A stretch of DNA of 64,000 nt from Candidatus Heimdallarchaeota archaeon. GTDB taxonomy: Archaea; Asgardarchaeota; Heimdallarchaeia; Heimdallarchaeales; Kariarchaeaceae. Below, piece after piece: positions 7,557-16,704 of this stretch. How positions within the stretch are numbered: position 1 is the first letter of the stretch; every line of letters starts with the position of its first letter. The notes below the pieces were generated by a model, which saw only the letters and a list, made by a program, of their open reading frames with translations, did not search any database and was not told the DNA's origin. The stretch covers positions 1 to 64,000 of the forward strand of contig JADCLS010000007.1 of assembly GCA_026702845.1 (NCBI GenBank). The letters are read 5' to 3'. A program made the translations under genes and the position numbers.

Positions 7557-9506
7557 TCAAGAATGAGAGAATTCTTCGAATTTCAGCATTCTCAATCCAT
7601 TGGCTATAATCAGAAGTGCAGTTACCTCATTGAGGATGATTCCAGATACTAGATCAATCACACCTGTGAAAGCTAGAATAAGAAGAAGACTGATTGTGCT
7701 GAGAGCCATCACCATATTGAGCTGTACATTCTTAAAAGCACGTTTTCCATGTTTTAGTGCCTTTGCGATGTGAGAGAGATCATCCTCTAGCAGTACTACA
7801 TCAGCAATATCAGATGCAATTTGTGTTCCTGAATGACCCATAGCAAATGATACATCTGCGTGTGAGAATGCTGGGGTATCATTGATGCCATCACCAATCA
7901 TAGCTATGCCTTGATGTTTGGAACGTAGATTTTGCAAGAGTTCAGCTTTTTGCAAGGGTAAAATCTCTGCATGATATTCATCAATCCCAAGCTTGTTGGC
8001 TATATGTGCACTAACTTCCTTCTGATCTCCTGAAATAAGATATGTGGATAATCCCATCTCCTTCAGTGTCTGAATGGCTTCCACAGCCTCATCTCGGAGA
8101 CTATCCTCTACAATGATATATCCTTTCACTAATTCATCAACTTTAATCAATGAATAGGTCACAGTATTACCATATTCCCTGATTACCTCATCCTTGTACT
8201 CAAAACTTACATCTTTAACCAATTGGATTATTCTTCCTTCAATTACGCCTGAGATCCCTTTACCAGCTTCCTCCTTGAACTCGTTTACTTTTACTGAGAA
8301 CTCACTATTGAAGTGTTTTACAATAGCCTGAGATATTGGGTGATTGGATAATCTAGCCAGCGCATAGATTTGATCATATAGGACTTGCTCATCTAGTTTG
8401 ACTGCAATTACCTTTGGTCTACCATGAGTAAGAGTACCAGTCTTATCAAATATGACAGCATCTATCCCATGTAATTTCTCTACTGTACCTCCTCCTCTGA
8501 TAAGAATTCTATGTTTGGCCCCCGATGCGATAGTAGTCACCATGGTGATGGGTACAGAAAGAGCCAAACCACAAGAACAAGATACGACAAGAATTACCAA
8601 TGCTCTCATCATCCAGAATTCAAAATCATGACTGAATAAAGGCATGATCAAGACCACAAGCATGGCAAAAACAAAGGTGAATGGGGTGTAAACTTTCCCA
8701 AATTTCTGAGAGAATCTCTCGGCTGATGATTTATTTTGGAGTGCTTCTTCCACTGAACGGATGATAAAATCAACCTCAGTATTACCTGCATCAACAGTGG
8801 CTTTGATGGTACAAGACCCTGTTGATACAATTGCTCCGGCAAACACATGATCACCAATTTTAGCTACTTTGAGAGTATTCTCTCCAGTAAGATGGCTTTG
8901 CTGTATGTCTACGATACCATCAACAATCTCTGCATCTATGGGAATGATATCTCCAGATCGAAGGAGCAACAAATCACCCGATTTAATCTCCTTGGTTGCA
9001 ATGGTTACAGTATTCCCATCATCAAGCACCTTGCTAGCCTGTGCTGGAACAAGCGACTTGATTCCATCAAGCTCTCGGTCGGTTAATTGAACCATTACAG
9101 ATTCAATAATTTCACCAAGACTGAAGATCAGGACCAGAATTATTGCTTCTTCATAAAGTCCAACAATCAATGCTGAGACTGTGGAAACAACCAAGAGAGT
9201 ATTGATAGTCAATGTTTTTTTCTTAAGACTCTTCAATGCGTTTTTTCCTGGAATAATCAGACCCAAGACGGAAGCAATTATCCAGATAATTCTCACATAT
9301 TGTCCTTCTCCAAGGGTATTTTGAAGGATAACACCTATTATCACAACAACAATGGTGTATAACATATATTGCATCCGATCATTTTTCAATACCATTGAGA
9401 GGATCATTCTCCTCATATTCACTTGTCGTTCAACTATTTTGTTGGTTCCACAATCATCTGAACAGGAACAACTAACTGCACTGGATACACTCAATTGCTG
9501 GGTCAT
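7557..9506 (-). CDS. P1B-type heavy-metal-transporting ATPase (Zn/Cd/Pb-like) with CSC membrane motif
   Basis: The 649-residue P-type ATPase shows TGE (HLTGEN), DKTGTLT with the phosphorylated Asp, an HP locus (SNHPISQAI) and GDGINDTPA, and ends after two final membrane helices. It exports soft metals across the cytoplasmic membrane. The transmembrane signature is S309-C-S-C312 where CPC is usual, so the conserved proline is replaced by Ser. The N-terminus lacks a full HMA domain but carries a Cys cluster (C13, C15, C19). The start overlaps the upstream ArsR gene by four bases, so the two form an operon. Zn/Cd/Pb specificity is inferred from the repressor type and overall similarity. Confidence 0.92.
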   Translation of the reverse strand: MTQQLSVSSAVSCSCSDDCGTNKIVERQVNMRRMILSMVLKNDRMQYMLYTIVVVIIGVILQNTLGEGQYVRIIWIIASVLGLIIPGKNALKSLKKKTLTINTLLVVSTVSALIVGLYEEAIILVLIFSLGEIIESVMVQLTDRELDGIKSLVPAQASKVLDDGNTVTIATKEIKSGDLLLLRSGDIIPIDAEIVDGIVDIQQSHLTGENTLKVAKIGDHVFAGAIVSTGSCTIKATVDAGNTEVDFIIRSVEEALQNKSSAERFSQKFGKVYTPFTFVFAMLVVLIMPLFSHDFEFWMMRALVILVVSCSCGLALSVPITMVTTIASGAKHRILIRGGGTVEKLHGIDAVIFDKTGTLTHGRPKVIAVKLDEQVLYDQIYALARLSNHPISQAIVKHFNSEFSVKVNEFKEEAGKGISGVIEGRIIQLVKDVSFEYKDEVIREYGNTVTYSLIKVDELVKGYIIVEDSLRDEAVEAIQTLKEMGLSTYLISGDQKEVSAHIANKLGIDEYHAEILPLQKAELLQNLRSKHQGIAMIGDGINDTPAFSHADVSFAMGHSGTQIASDIADVVLLEDDLSHIAKALKHGKRAFKNVQLNMVMALSTISLLLILAFTGVIDLVSGIILNEVTALLIIANGLRMLKFEEFSHS

Positions 9507-9844
9507 TGATTCACCTCATAATTACTGCAATTATTGATCTCCATCTCGATTTGATCTAGGATTTCATCAGCCAGGATTAATAATTCCTTAATTTTCTCAT
9601 TTATTGGTGAATAGTAATTTTTTCTCCCATTTTTCTCAGATTGTACCAATTGACAATCAGATAGGCATTTCAGATGGGATGATACATTTGGCTGGCTGAG
9701 CCCCGTAAATTCAACTATTTCATTTACACTCTTCTCATCTTTTAACATAGATTCGAGTATTTTTAATCTAGATAGATCAGCAAAACCATTGAATAACTTC
9801 GCCTTAAGCTCAAGTCTCTTAAGATTCACTATTTGGGATTCCAC
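9503..9844 (-). CDS. ArsR/SmtB-family metal-responsive repressor
   Basis: A 113-residue winged-helix protein with FADLSRLKILESML (about 21-34), NEIVEFTGLSQPNVSSHLKCL as recognition helix, and KNGRKNYYSP as wing. Family members bind DNA as apo-dimers and release on binding Zn, Cd, Pb or arsenite. Cysteines at SDCQL near the recognition helix end and NNCSN near the C-terminus could contribute to a site. The gene directly precedes and overlaps the P1B ATPase, so it most likely autoregulates that operon. The upstream 40 bases are very AT-rich with TTAATT...AATTAA symmetry, a possible operator. Confidence 0.9.
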   Translation of the reverse strand: MESQIVNLKRLELKAKLFNGFADLSRLKILESMLKDEKSVNEIVEFTGLSQPNVSSHLKCLSDCQLVQSEKNGRKNYYSPINEKIKELLILADEILDQIEMEINNCSNYEVNQ

Positions 9845-9982
9845 ACATATCAGTGATTAATTATATTTTAAATTAATTTAGGTATTGCAATGAGTAGCTT
9901 ATTCATTTCGTACAGTAATTGGTACAAAACCTAATTGGGCCTAAGGTAAACAAATTTATTTTCTTTCTTTGGTAATAACTAG

Positions 9983-10876
9983 ATGATTGAGATTTCAGAA
10001 ATAAATGCTGAAGAATTTGATGAACTTCTTTCAGTATATTATTTACAAAGATTCGGTGAAGAGCTGGATTCAGCAGAAGTTATAGCTAGGCTACTAAAAA
10101 TTTTTGACCAAGAGGATATCGATTTATTCATCACTAAAAATAAACGGGGATTGGTCTATATTAGTCATACACGGGGTATTATTTCTGTGTTCAGTAATGA
10201 AATAGATGAGCAAGATCGGATCAATCAAGAATTGGATTTATTCCAATTCACCTTTAATATTGTGGCAGATAACCCTCGAATACAATTAGTTCGGCCATAT
10301 TCTCAAGAATTATTGCACCAGGCGGTAAATAAGTATAATTTCAAAGAAATCAAGCGTAAGCGGATGACATTCACATTAGAAAAGAAACTAGAATCTAATA
10401 ATCTTGGATCAGATATCATTCTCACTCCATACTCAAGAGAATATGATAATGATCTCGCAGCTATTATAGCACGTACACATTTTATTGAGGGCCATGAGGA
10501 TCTAGAGTTTCTTAATCAGTATAAAGATCATCAGGGTGCACGAAATTTACTCACTGATATTACTAACTCCATGTATGGAGAATTTCGGGATGGATACTCA
10601 TTTGTTTTACTCAAGGATCAGAAAGCAATTGGGGTTTGCTTTATTACATTCATTGGTGATTTTGCCTATATTCCAGAAATAGTTATCGATCAATCTGAGC
10701 GGGGAAGAGGTCTAGGAAGAAAAATACTATGTTATACTATGAATAATATATTGAAAGAGGGAATAACAGAAAGAATTGATCTTGATGTAACGCTGAGCAA
10801 TGATGCAAGATTTCTGTATGAATCAATGGGATTTCAACTAGTTCAGGAATATTCAATCATAATTAGAAATAATTAG
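9983..10876 (+). CDS. GNAT-family N-acetyltransferase with N-terminal extension
   Basis: A 297-residue protein. The C-terminal about 140 residues form a GNAT domain with an acetyl-CoA loop QSERGRGLGRKIL, followed by TLSNDARFLYESMGFQ, the classic alpha4-beta7 signature. The N-terminal half is a second, degenerate GNAT-like or family-specific domain. A paralog of the same size and architecture lies at 59798-60682, sharing the NARFLYESMGF-type ending. The substrate is unknown. It overlaps the convergent methyltransferase gene by four bases. Confidence 0.85.
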   Translation: MIEISEINAEEFDELLSVYYLQRFGEELDSAEVIARLLKIFDQEDIDLFITKNKRGLVYISHTRGIISVFSNEIDEQDRINQELDLFQFTFNIVADNPRIQLVRPYSQELLHQAVNKYNFKEIKRKRMTFTLEKKLESNNLGSDIILTPYSREYDNDLAAIIARTHFIEGHEDLEFLNQYKDHQGARNLLTDITNSMYGEFRDGYSFVLLKDQKAIGVCFITFIGDFAYIPEIVIDQSERGRGLGRKILCYTMNNILKEGITERIDLDVTLSNDARFLYESMGFQLVQEYSIIIRNN

Positions 10877-11691
10877 ATTTTTTGAGCCTCGACATAAAGT
10901 ATTGGAAAATCTAGATAAAAATCATCCTCATCATTTATTTTATTCTCAAGCTCCTCAAATACATGCAATCTCAATTCTTCAGGAAGAAAATTTTTCCAAT
11001 TATGTAAAAATCCAGCTTTGATGAATTGAGCATTGAACAAAGCCGTACCATTGACAAACCTCATGTAATGTGTCTTAATACTGGTTGAGTTGATCTTGAA
11101 TCCACATAGATTAAGATATTCGACCATCTCCTCCTCGGATATGGGATGATTAATAAATTTCTCAAGATCTGCAAGATAATTTTCTAGATTTTGCTCCCTG
11201 AGTACTTCTTTGTACAGTGTATAGAACCGTTTCATTTGACCACGGATATTGGAGGTGAGTATTAATCTCCCCCCAGGCTTCAATAATCGATGACATTCCT
11301 CAATCATCTTCTTCCTATCTTGAATCATGTTGATGACAACATTAGCCGTGATCAGATCAATTGTCCCATCGTCTACAGGTACATCTGTTGCTAAAGCATG
11401 GATATACTCAACATTGGGTACTCTATGATGCAGTGCCTTTTCTCTAGCTCGCTTGAGTCCAAGTTCCCAACGATCAATCCCTATAACCTTAGTATCACTG
11501 GTATACCTCTGAGCCAATTCCATGGTTGGGAATCCCATACCACATCCTAGATCCACTATCATTTTCTCATTAGTAAGCCGTAGATTGTCAAAAAGAACCT
11601 GGCCGGGGATAGATGACCAATAGGAGAGAGTATCTGTAGCAGTGACAAAGTTATAGTCAGAATAATCATAGGATTCTAATAGATAACTCAT
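10873..11691 (-). CDS. Class I SAM-dependent methyltransferase
   Basis: A 272-residue Rossmann-type methyltransferase. Motif I is VDLGCGMGFP (residues 46-55), motif II acidic GIDRWE, and the post-I segment DVPVDDGTIDLITANVVINM. RLLKPGGRLIL is the conserved strand 5 region. It most resembles UbiE/Methyltransf_11 small-molecule enzymes. The C-terminal third, with an FGXK-like NGTALFNAQF region, may form a lid. The substrate cannot be inferred. It is transcribed alone, and its 3' end overlaps the GNAT gene. Confidence 0.88.
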   Translation of the reverse strand: MSYLLESYDYSDYNFVTATDTLSYWSSIPGQVLFDNLRLTNEKMIVDLGCGMGFPTMELAQRYTSDTKVIGIDRWELGLKRAREKALHHRVPNVEYIHALATDVPVDDGTIDLITANVVINMIQDRKKMIEECHRLLKPGGRLILTSNIRGQMKRFYTLYKEVLREQNLENYLADLEKFINHPISEEEMVEYLNLCGFKINSTSIKTHYMRFVNGTALFNAQFIKAGFLHNWKNFLPEELRLHVFEELENKINDEDDFYLDFPILYVEAQKI

Positions 11692-11839
11692 AGGGCAGAA
11701 ATTTCTTGATCTATCTAAAAAGATTCATCAAGCAGCTAAATTAATTCGCGTATAGTACGTCCTATCCGCAAAGAAATTTTGCACAATAACATCTATTTGA
11801 CGCATTATCCTTAAAATTTGGAGTGCATATGTATTATCA

Positions 11840-12349
11840 ATGAGTGAAGAAATTGCTGATCTGTTGAGAATAGGATGTGAGCAGATTGGTGAGAAGGATT
11901 ATCTACAGGCAGAGTCCACCTTTCAAAAGGTTCTAGCCCTGGATATCAATAATGAGATGGCCCGGCTTGGGATAAGTATTGTTCTGGATGAGATGGGCAA
12001 ACACAGAGAAGCATATGATATGATCTCTCGGATAAAAGGGAAACAACTGGATAAGGAGAAACTCTATTCGAATATTAACACAATTGCGGGTAATCTCATC
12101 CGTACTGACCCAAATTGCGATCTGGGAATGACATTCTCAACAGCCATTAAGATACATGCAGACAACTCAATGGATGGTATACGAAAGGAAAAGGAGTTTA
12201 TTAGGCATATACATGGAAGGTTCAATATGCTTCAGCAATCACTGCATGAAGTGAATGGTACATACTATGATATCCTTGAGGTTGAGTTGGATAACACCGA
12301 AATCCGTGAGTATTATTTTGATATATCTGCTTTCTTTGGGAAATTCTAG
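11840..12349 (+). CDS. TPR-like hypothetical protein
   Basis: Residues about 1-75 have tetratricopeptide character: CEQIGEKDYLQAESTFQKVLALDINNEMARLG is close to a TPR consensus. A second helical pair follows (EMGKHREAYDMISRI). The C-terminal 90 residues are unassigned and end in an acidic-aromatic strand-like segment. TPR units usually mediate protein contacts. It stands alone upstream of radA by 190 bases with its own promoter region, so co-function with radA is not implied. Confidence 0.75.
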   Translation: MSEEIADLLRIGCEQIGEKDYLQAESTFQKVLALDINNEMARLGISIVLDEMGKHREAYDMISRIKGKQLDKEKLYSNINTIAGNLIRTDPNCDLGMTFSTAIKIHADNSMDGIRKEKEFIRHIHGRFNMLQQSLHEVNGTYYDILEVELDNTEIREYYFDISAFFGKF

Positions 12350-12502
12350 TAAGAATCAAATTGTTGTTTTAAATGAAATCGATCAATGCTTAATTATCAT
12401 CTCTCAGATAGTTATTCGTACAAATTCATGACTGATCAATAAATTCAAGGGGTATACCCAAACAAATTATGATCTTCACTTTTACTTTTCTCTCTTCTAT
12501 TC

Positions 12503-12514
12503 TTAATATATAAG
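12503..12514 (+). promoter_or_regulatory. TATA box of radA
   Basis: TTAATATATAAG lies about 30 bases before the run of ATT codons that begins the radA open frame at 12540. The expected transcription start is near 12534-12540, which leaves essentially no leader and places a non-ATG codon at the 5' end of the mRNA. Confidence 0.5.
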
Positions 12515-12539
12515 TTACTGATATTGATAATACAGGTCG

Positions 12540-13826
12540 ATTATTATTCCAGCAAAAGCAAAGGAAATTAAAGAAGAAGAGATAGAGCCGGTTGAAGAAC
12601 CGAAGAAAGCCAGTAAGAAGAAAGAGGAGACCATCAAGGGTCCAAATGATCTTCCTCTCACTGAAGTACCAGGTTTGGGTGCCAAGTCCGCTCAGATTCT
12701 GATTGAGGCAGGGATCTCAACCCCCGCTGCACTGATGCAGGCAAAGCTGACAACCTTAGAGGAGGCTGGTCTTACCCGAACCATGAGTAAGAAACTACGT
12801 GAGGGTGTGATTACTCTATTTCCAGATATTTATGGAAATTTTGTTGAGGAGAAATCCCTTGAAGATATAGAGGGGATTGGACCTACAACTGCAAAGTCAC
12901 TGAGAGAGAAGGGAATGAATATCCATTTACTGGAGACAACCCCTGTAAAAGAACTAGAAGAGAGATTTGGTATAACACAGAATTCTGCTATAAAGTATCA
13001 ATCAGCCATTGCAGACTCACATGGTGGTTACTTTACATCTGCACTTGCTGTAATGGAGAAGCAAAAGGTATCCAATACATTCACCTTTGGTGCTGAGTCA
13101 CTGGATAATCTCTTTTTCATTCCTGAGCTTGGTAAGGGTGGTGTGAGAGAAGGAGAGACATACGAATTTTTTGGTTCCTTCAGATCAGGTAAATCTCAAC
13201 TCTGCCATCAACTCTGTGTATCAGTTCAACTGCCCAAAGAAATGGGTGGACTGGGTAAAAAAGCTATTTATATTGATACTGAGGGAACTTTCTCACCAAC
13301 ACGTATCTCACAGATGGGTAATCGTATGATAGAGGAAAAGGGATGGAATAAATCACTCAATGACATATTATCTGATGTTATGTATGCCCGGGCCAAGAAC
13401 TCTGATATGCAGCAAGGGGTGGCCATGAAATTACTTGAAATTCTAGGTGAACATCCAGATGAGTATGGTCTTGTCATAGTTGATAGTGTGACAGCACATT
13501 TCCGTGCTGAGTATGCTGGAAGAGGTACCCTAGCAGATCGACAGCAGACTCTAAATCATCACCTAAGTGTGTTACACCGTATAGCAGATACTTATAATCT
13601 GGCTATTGTAGTCACCAATCAAGTACAGGCAAATCCTGCACAGTTTTTCGGTGATCCTACCACCGCAGTAGGAGGTAATATCATGGGTCATTGGGCTCAA
13701 ACACGATGCTATCTGAGGAAATCCAAGGGTGAGAAACGAGTGATTCGTATCTATGATAGCCCTGTATTAGGAGAGAATGAGGCAGTGTTTGAAATCACTG
13801 GTAATGGTATTCTCACATCCGAGTAA
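12540..13826 (+). CDS. radA: DNA repair and recombination protein RadA (start codon non-canonical)
   Basis: Archaeal RecA/Rad51 recombinase that forms filaments on single-stranded DNA and drives strand exchange. Walker A is GSFRSGKS (about residues 211-218 from ATT 12540). Walker B is LVIVDSVTAHF, then GRGTLADRQQTLN and the L2/DNA-binding NQVQANP...GGNIMGH. The N-terminal part carries two helix-hairpin-helix-like units, VPGLGAKSAQIL and IEGIGPTTAKSL, after a Lys/Glu-rich stretch. The frame is closed by TAA at 12528 and contains no ATG, GTG, TTG or CTG until TTG at 12675, which falls inside the first hairpin. Initiation at one of three ATT codons (12540-12548) is inferred. The end is certain and the start is not. 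Confidence 0.9.
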   Translation: MIIPAKAKEIKEEEIEPVEEPKKASKKKEETIKGPNDLPLTEVPGLGAKSAQILIEAGISTPAALMQAKLTTLEEAGLTRTMSKKLREGVITLFPDIYGNFVEEKSLEDIEGIGPTTAKSLREKGMNIHLLETTPVKELEERFGITQNSAIKYQSAIADSHGGYFTSALAVMEKQKVSNTFTFGAESLDNLFFIPELGKGGVREGETYEFFGSFRSGKSQLCHQLCVSVQLPKEMGGLGKKAIYIDTEGTFSPTRISQMGNRMIEEKGWNKSLNDILSDVMYARAKNSDMQQGVAMKLLEILGEHPDEYGLVIVDSVTAHFRAEYAGRGTLADRQQTLNHHLSVLHRIADTYNLAIVVTNQVQANPAQFFGDPTTAVGGNIMGHWAQTRCYLRKSKGEKRVIRIYDSPVLGENEAVFEITGNGILTSE

Positions 13827-13997
13827 TCATTTTCCCTCAAAAAATTCCTTACAATCAGATTGTTCATAACAATCTCTAGAACAATAGCTATGATCAGCAC
13901 CAGGACAATCAAAACCACCTGAATTAATCACTACACCTTTTTCTACACGTAGCCTGATATCTTTACCACAAGTATCGCAATAGTACTTACTGGCCAT
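13827..13997 (-). CDS. Small zinc-finger protein, 56 aa
   Basis: A short minus-strand gene whose stop codon directly abuts the radA stop. The product starts MASKYYCDTCGKDIRLR. It has Cys pairs CDTC near residues 7-10, then C31, C39, C43 and C49 in CPGADHSYCSRDC and SDCK, a likely double-zinc or treble-clef fold. CATATAAAAG at 14021-14030 sits about 28 bases upstream of the ATG, a good archaeal promoter for a leaderless message. No specific family is recognised. Similar tiny Cys-rich proteins are common in archaea and often bind nucleic acid or protein partners. Confidence 0.75.
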   Translation of the reverse strand: MASKYYCDTCGKDIRLRVEKGVVINSGGFDCPGADHSYCSRDCYEQSDCKEFFEGK

Positions 13998-14271
13998 CTA
14001 TCTAATGATAATCCTACTTTCTTTTATATGTTTTTAAGGAAATTAGTGCAATAAATCCTACTATCATTGGTAATTTATACACAACTAGCATGATCTCTGT
14101 ATAAAACTAAAACAAGACTGATTTTTCTTATTGTCACTTTAGACCAGACAATTAATATAAAGGTATCTTGATATTCTAAGGCATAAATGGTAATACTATA
14201 GTTTCGTAAATTTCAACAAGCATAAACGTGAATTAATAGTGTTCTATGTCGAGTAATTCAAATATTCGAAA

Positions 14272-14664
14272 ATGCGAATTACATATATGAGCTTACCTAA
14301 CAATCTAAATGAGAAAGATAAATACCTATCCCTTGGAACCTATCGTGTGAATGCCGAGGTTAAACACACTCCTGTCTGGTTCACACATAACAAGGGAAAA
14401 CTGTATATATTCACTGACGCAAATAGCTGGAAGGTGAAACGTATAATGAAAAATCCACAAGTTGAATTCACTTCCTGCAACAATTCCGGTGGAAATCTAG
14501 GTGAATTGAGACCTGGTGAGGCAAGAATTATGGACGAAGCAGACTTTAAAGATGTAGAAAAACTATTCAAGAAAAAATATGGTATTATGTTTTCATTCTT
14601 TAAACTCATGGGTAAATTCAGAAAAGCAGTAAATACTTATATCGAGATTAGAACTATATCCTAA
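14272..14664 (+). CDS. Pyridoxamine 5'-phosphate oxidase-like / F420-binding split-barrel protein
   Basis: A 130-residue protein fits the PPOX-class flavin/F420 split barrel. It has an early strand TYRVNAEVKHTPVWFTHNKGKLYIFT, then SWKVKRIMKNPQVEFTSCN, where the KxKRIxxNPxV pattern is characteristic, and a PGEARIMDEADF strand. Such proteins reduce substrates with F420H2 or FMN, or bind cofactor without known activity. The start could instead be ATG at 14290, six codons downstream. It is monocistronic. Confidence 0.8.
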   Translation: MRITYMSLPNNLNEKDKYLSLGTYRVNAEVKHTPVWFTHNKGKLYIFTDANSWKVKRIMKNPQVEFTSCNNSGGNLGELRPGEARIMDEADFKDVEKLFKKKYGIMFSFFKLMGKFRKAVNTYIEIRTIS

Positions 14665-14712
14665 TTGGTAATTTTAGATAAATTCTTGAAAAGACTTTTG
14701 GGAATTTAACTT

Positions 14713-14745
14713 CACCTTGGAAACCAGAGGTTGTAATGTTTTTTT
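14713..14745 (+). terminator. Possible terminator after the PPOX-like gene
   Basis: A short imperfect inverted repeat (CCTTGG, AAA, CCAGAGG) about 50 bases after the stop codon is followed by seven T residues at 14739-14745. This fits a T-rich archaeal terminator. It lies just before the end of a convergent gene. Confidence 0.3.
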
Positions 14746-14756
14746 AGCATTTGAAT

Positions 14757-15572
14757 CTAATTAGAAAGAAAATTCAGAATGATGTGACTGATCTCTTTAC
14801 TAAAATCCAAAGTGATGAAATGAGATGCCTCAGGAATTATCTCAAGAGTTGAGTTGACAATATTTTCATGCATTCGTGTAATTTGATCTCTTGGGATATA
14901 GGGATCATTTGCACCTATTATTAGTAATGTTGGTATTGAGATGTTCTTAATAATTTTGGGATAATCTAAAAATACTGGATTTGGGCTTCCCCATCTCAAT
15001 ACACGCAATAATGCCAAGGTACCATCCTTACCTAGGAATGGTGAGAGAAGATGTTTTTTTGTTTGATTTGTGTATTTATTCCTCCTCGTCATTCCCTGTT
15101 TAATTCCAATGGAAAACATCAAAGATTTAAAAACTGAGACAAGGAATTTTCCTATGAATTTTCTCCGGACCAACTTCACTATTGCAGGTTCAATAAAATC
15201 TGGATATACGGGAGGACTCATAATAATTAGCTTTGAGAAGTAAGCAGGATTCAATCCCATGACATCAATCGCTACAGAGCTACCCAGATCGTGTGCAATC
15301 ATTGTAATTTCTTGTAAATTCAGTTTTTCGATGAAATTGATTATATTTTCAGCTCTTTGCTTATGAGAAATATGACGGTTTATTTTCTCAGAATCGCCAT
15401 AATCAAGAAGATCAATTGCGATGCACCTGTAATCATGCATGTGATTGATAATGTCATACCAGATGAATTTAGATGTTGGAAGGCCATGAATAAATAACAA
15501 CGTGTGTCCCTCTCCCTCATCAATATATGCCATCCTTCCATGTGTGACTTGGAGGTGATGTACTTGGAACAT
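14757..15572 (-). CDS. Alpha/beta hydrolase, haloalkane dehalogenase-like subgroup
   Basis: A 271-residue alpha/beta-hydrolase fold. The oxyanion loop is HGLPT (29-33). The nucleophile elbow HDLGS has Asp at residue 95 rather than Ser. The acid is D223 in GANDPY and the base H251 in EASHF. Asp as nucleophile is typical of haloalkane dehalogenases and epoxide hydrolases, and HDWG is the common form there. The actual substrate is unknown. It has no signal peptide. It is close to the HTH/GyrI regulator gene upstream on the same strand (84 bases apart), so co-regulation is possible. Confidence 0.85.
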   Translation of the reverse strand: MFQVHHLQVTHGRMAYIDEGEGHTLLFIHGLPTSKFIWYDIINHMHDYRCIAIDLLDYGDSEKINRHISHKQRAENIINFIEKLNLQEITMIAHDLGSSVAIDVMGLNPAYFSKLIIMSPPVYPDFIEPAIVKLVRRKFIGKFLVSVFKSLMFSIGIKQGMTRRNKYTNQTKKHLLSPFLGKDGTLALLRVLRWGSPNPVFLDYPKIIKNISIPTLLIIGANDPYIPRDQITRMHENIVNSTLEIIPEASHFITLDFSKEISHIILNFLSN

Positions 15573-15655
15573 ATCTGTAGTGTAACATTCTGTATCATTA
15601 AGATTTGGGCTGGAGATTTTATCATTACTAGGATTTTAAGTATAAATTATGTTTG

Positions 15656-16534
15656 CTAATCAATTGGAACATATAACTCAATATATGCCTCCTCAAAGGG
15701 CTTGAAGAAATCAATAGCCTTCTCAAGGAAATATTCGCAATTGGTTTTTGAGATCTCATACTCGCTATCTTTTACCCAATTGACTAATGCAGGCCATTCG
15801 GGAATCACATTTTCTCCAGGAACAAATAACTTCGCAGTGGTGACTGCAAATCGTCCTCCTGGAAAATCGATGATCTCTGCATCATCAGCTTCAAGATCAT
15901 CCTCCACTTGTATCCAGAATTCGTATCCATATTCATTCTTCCCTTTCTCGGGATTGGGATTATTGAAACCATAGATAGGATGTTTCGCAAAATCATCATA
16001 GTATCCTCTGGGTTTGGCCCAGGTATTCATTTTCTTAGCTGCTGCTTCTTCTGGCGAGGTTCCCATGGCATGGAACCTGGCATATCTGAATGGTAGTAGC
16101 TCAACAATTCTAACAGAAATATTATCTTTCGTTGCTCTCATAGTATCACCTTTCGGTACATGATCAGTGTATCGTTTGATCATGGATTCTAGATGTTTCA
16201 ACTTTTCCTGTTCACGGATTTTTACAAGTAAAAACCCCTCAGCCACCTTCTGTAGGATATCTAAGCCATCAGCCGTGATATCATAGATCCCTCGTCTCGG
16301 TTTTTTCACAAAACCCAGTTCGTATAATCCTGAGAGGTGATTGCTGAGCATACTGGCCTGAAATCCTGTTCGTTCCTGAAGTTCTGCAAAACTCTGCTTC
16401 TCATTGACCAAAAACGCCAGGATATGTAGACGTTTATCATATGACAGAGCCTGGAGGACTGCCGATAACTCATCTTTAGATTCGAGCAGAAACCGTGCCA
16501 ATTTCTCATTGGAGGAAAAGGTTGTCTCATCCAT
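15656..16534 (-). CDS. Winged-helix regulator fused to a GyrI-like ligand-binding domain
   Basis: Residues about 20-95 form an ArsR-type winged helix (LSYDKRLHILAFL, FAELQERTGFQASMLSNHLSGL, RRGIYDITADG). After a helical linker, residues about 130-292 match the GyrI/SOUL-type effector-binding fold, with VRIVELLPFRYARFHAMG, a GYEFWIQV strand, FPGGRFAVTT and a C-terminal EAYIELYVPI. Such domains sense small, often aromatic or cationic, ligands. The combination resembles multidrug-type sensors. The ligand and targets are unknown, and the adjacent hydrolase gene is a candidate target. Confidence 0.85.
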   Translation of the reverse strand: MDETTFSSNEKLARFLLESKDELSAVLQALSYDKRLHILAFLVNEKQSFAELQERTGFQASMLSNHLSGLYELGFVKKPRRGIYDITADGLDILQKVAEGFLLVKIREQEKLKHLESMIKRYTDHVPKGDTMRATKDNISVRIVELLPFRYARFHAMGTSPEEAAAKKMNTWAKPRGYYDDFAKHPIYGFNNPNPEKGKNEYGYEFWIQVEDDLEADDAEIIDFPGGRFAVTTAKLFVPGENVIPEWPALVNWVKDSEYEISKTNCEYFLEKAIDFFKPFEEAYIELYVPID

Positions 16535-16704
16535 ATCTTACTATCACTCAAAATTATAAAGGAATTCTTCATATTAGACCTTTCTATTAAAATTCAGAAA
16601 TTCATGAAAAACTGAAAACCAAGACCATCATTAATTAGTGATTTGACTATTTTTGACTAAGAATTCTAATATATGCCATTTTTCAGTGAAATCAGTGAGA
16701 TTAC

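Noticed and set aside
12675..13826. TTG at 12675 as the radA start
   Set aside because: It falls inside the conserved first helix-hairpin-helix (VPGLGAKSA), and coding character continues upstream to 12540.
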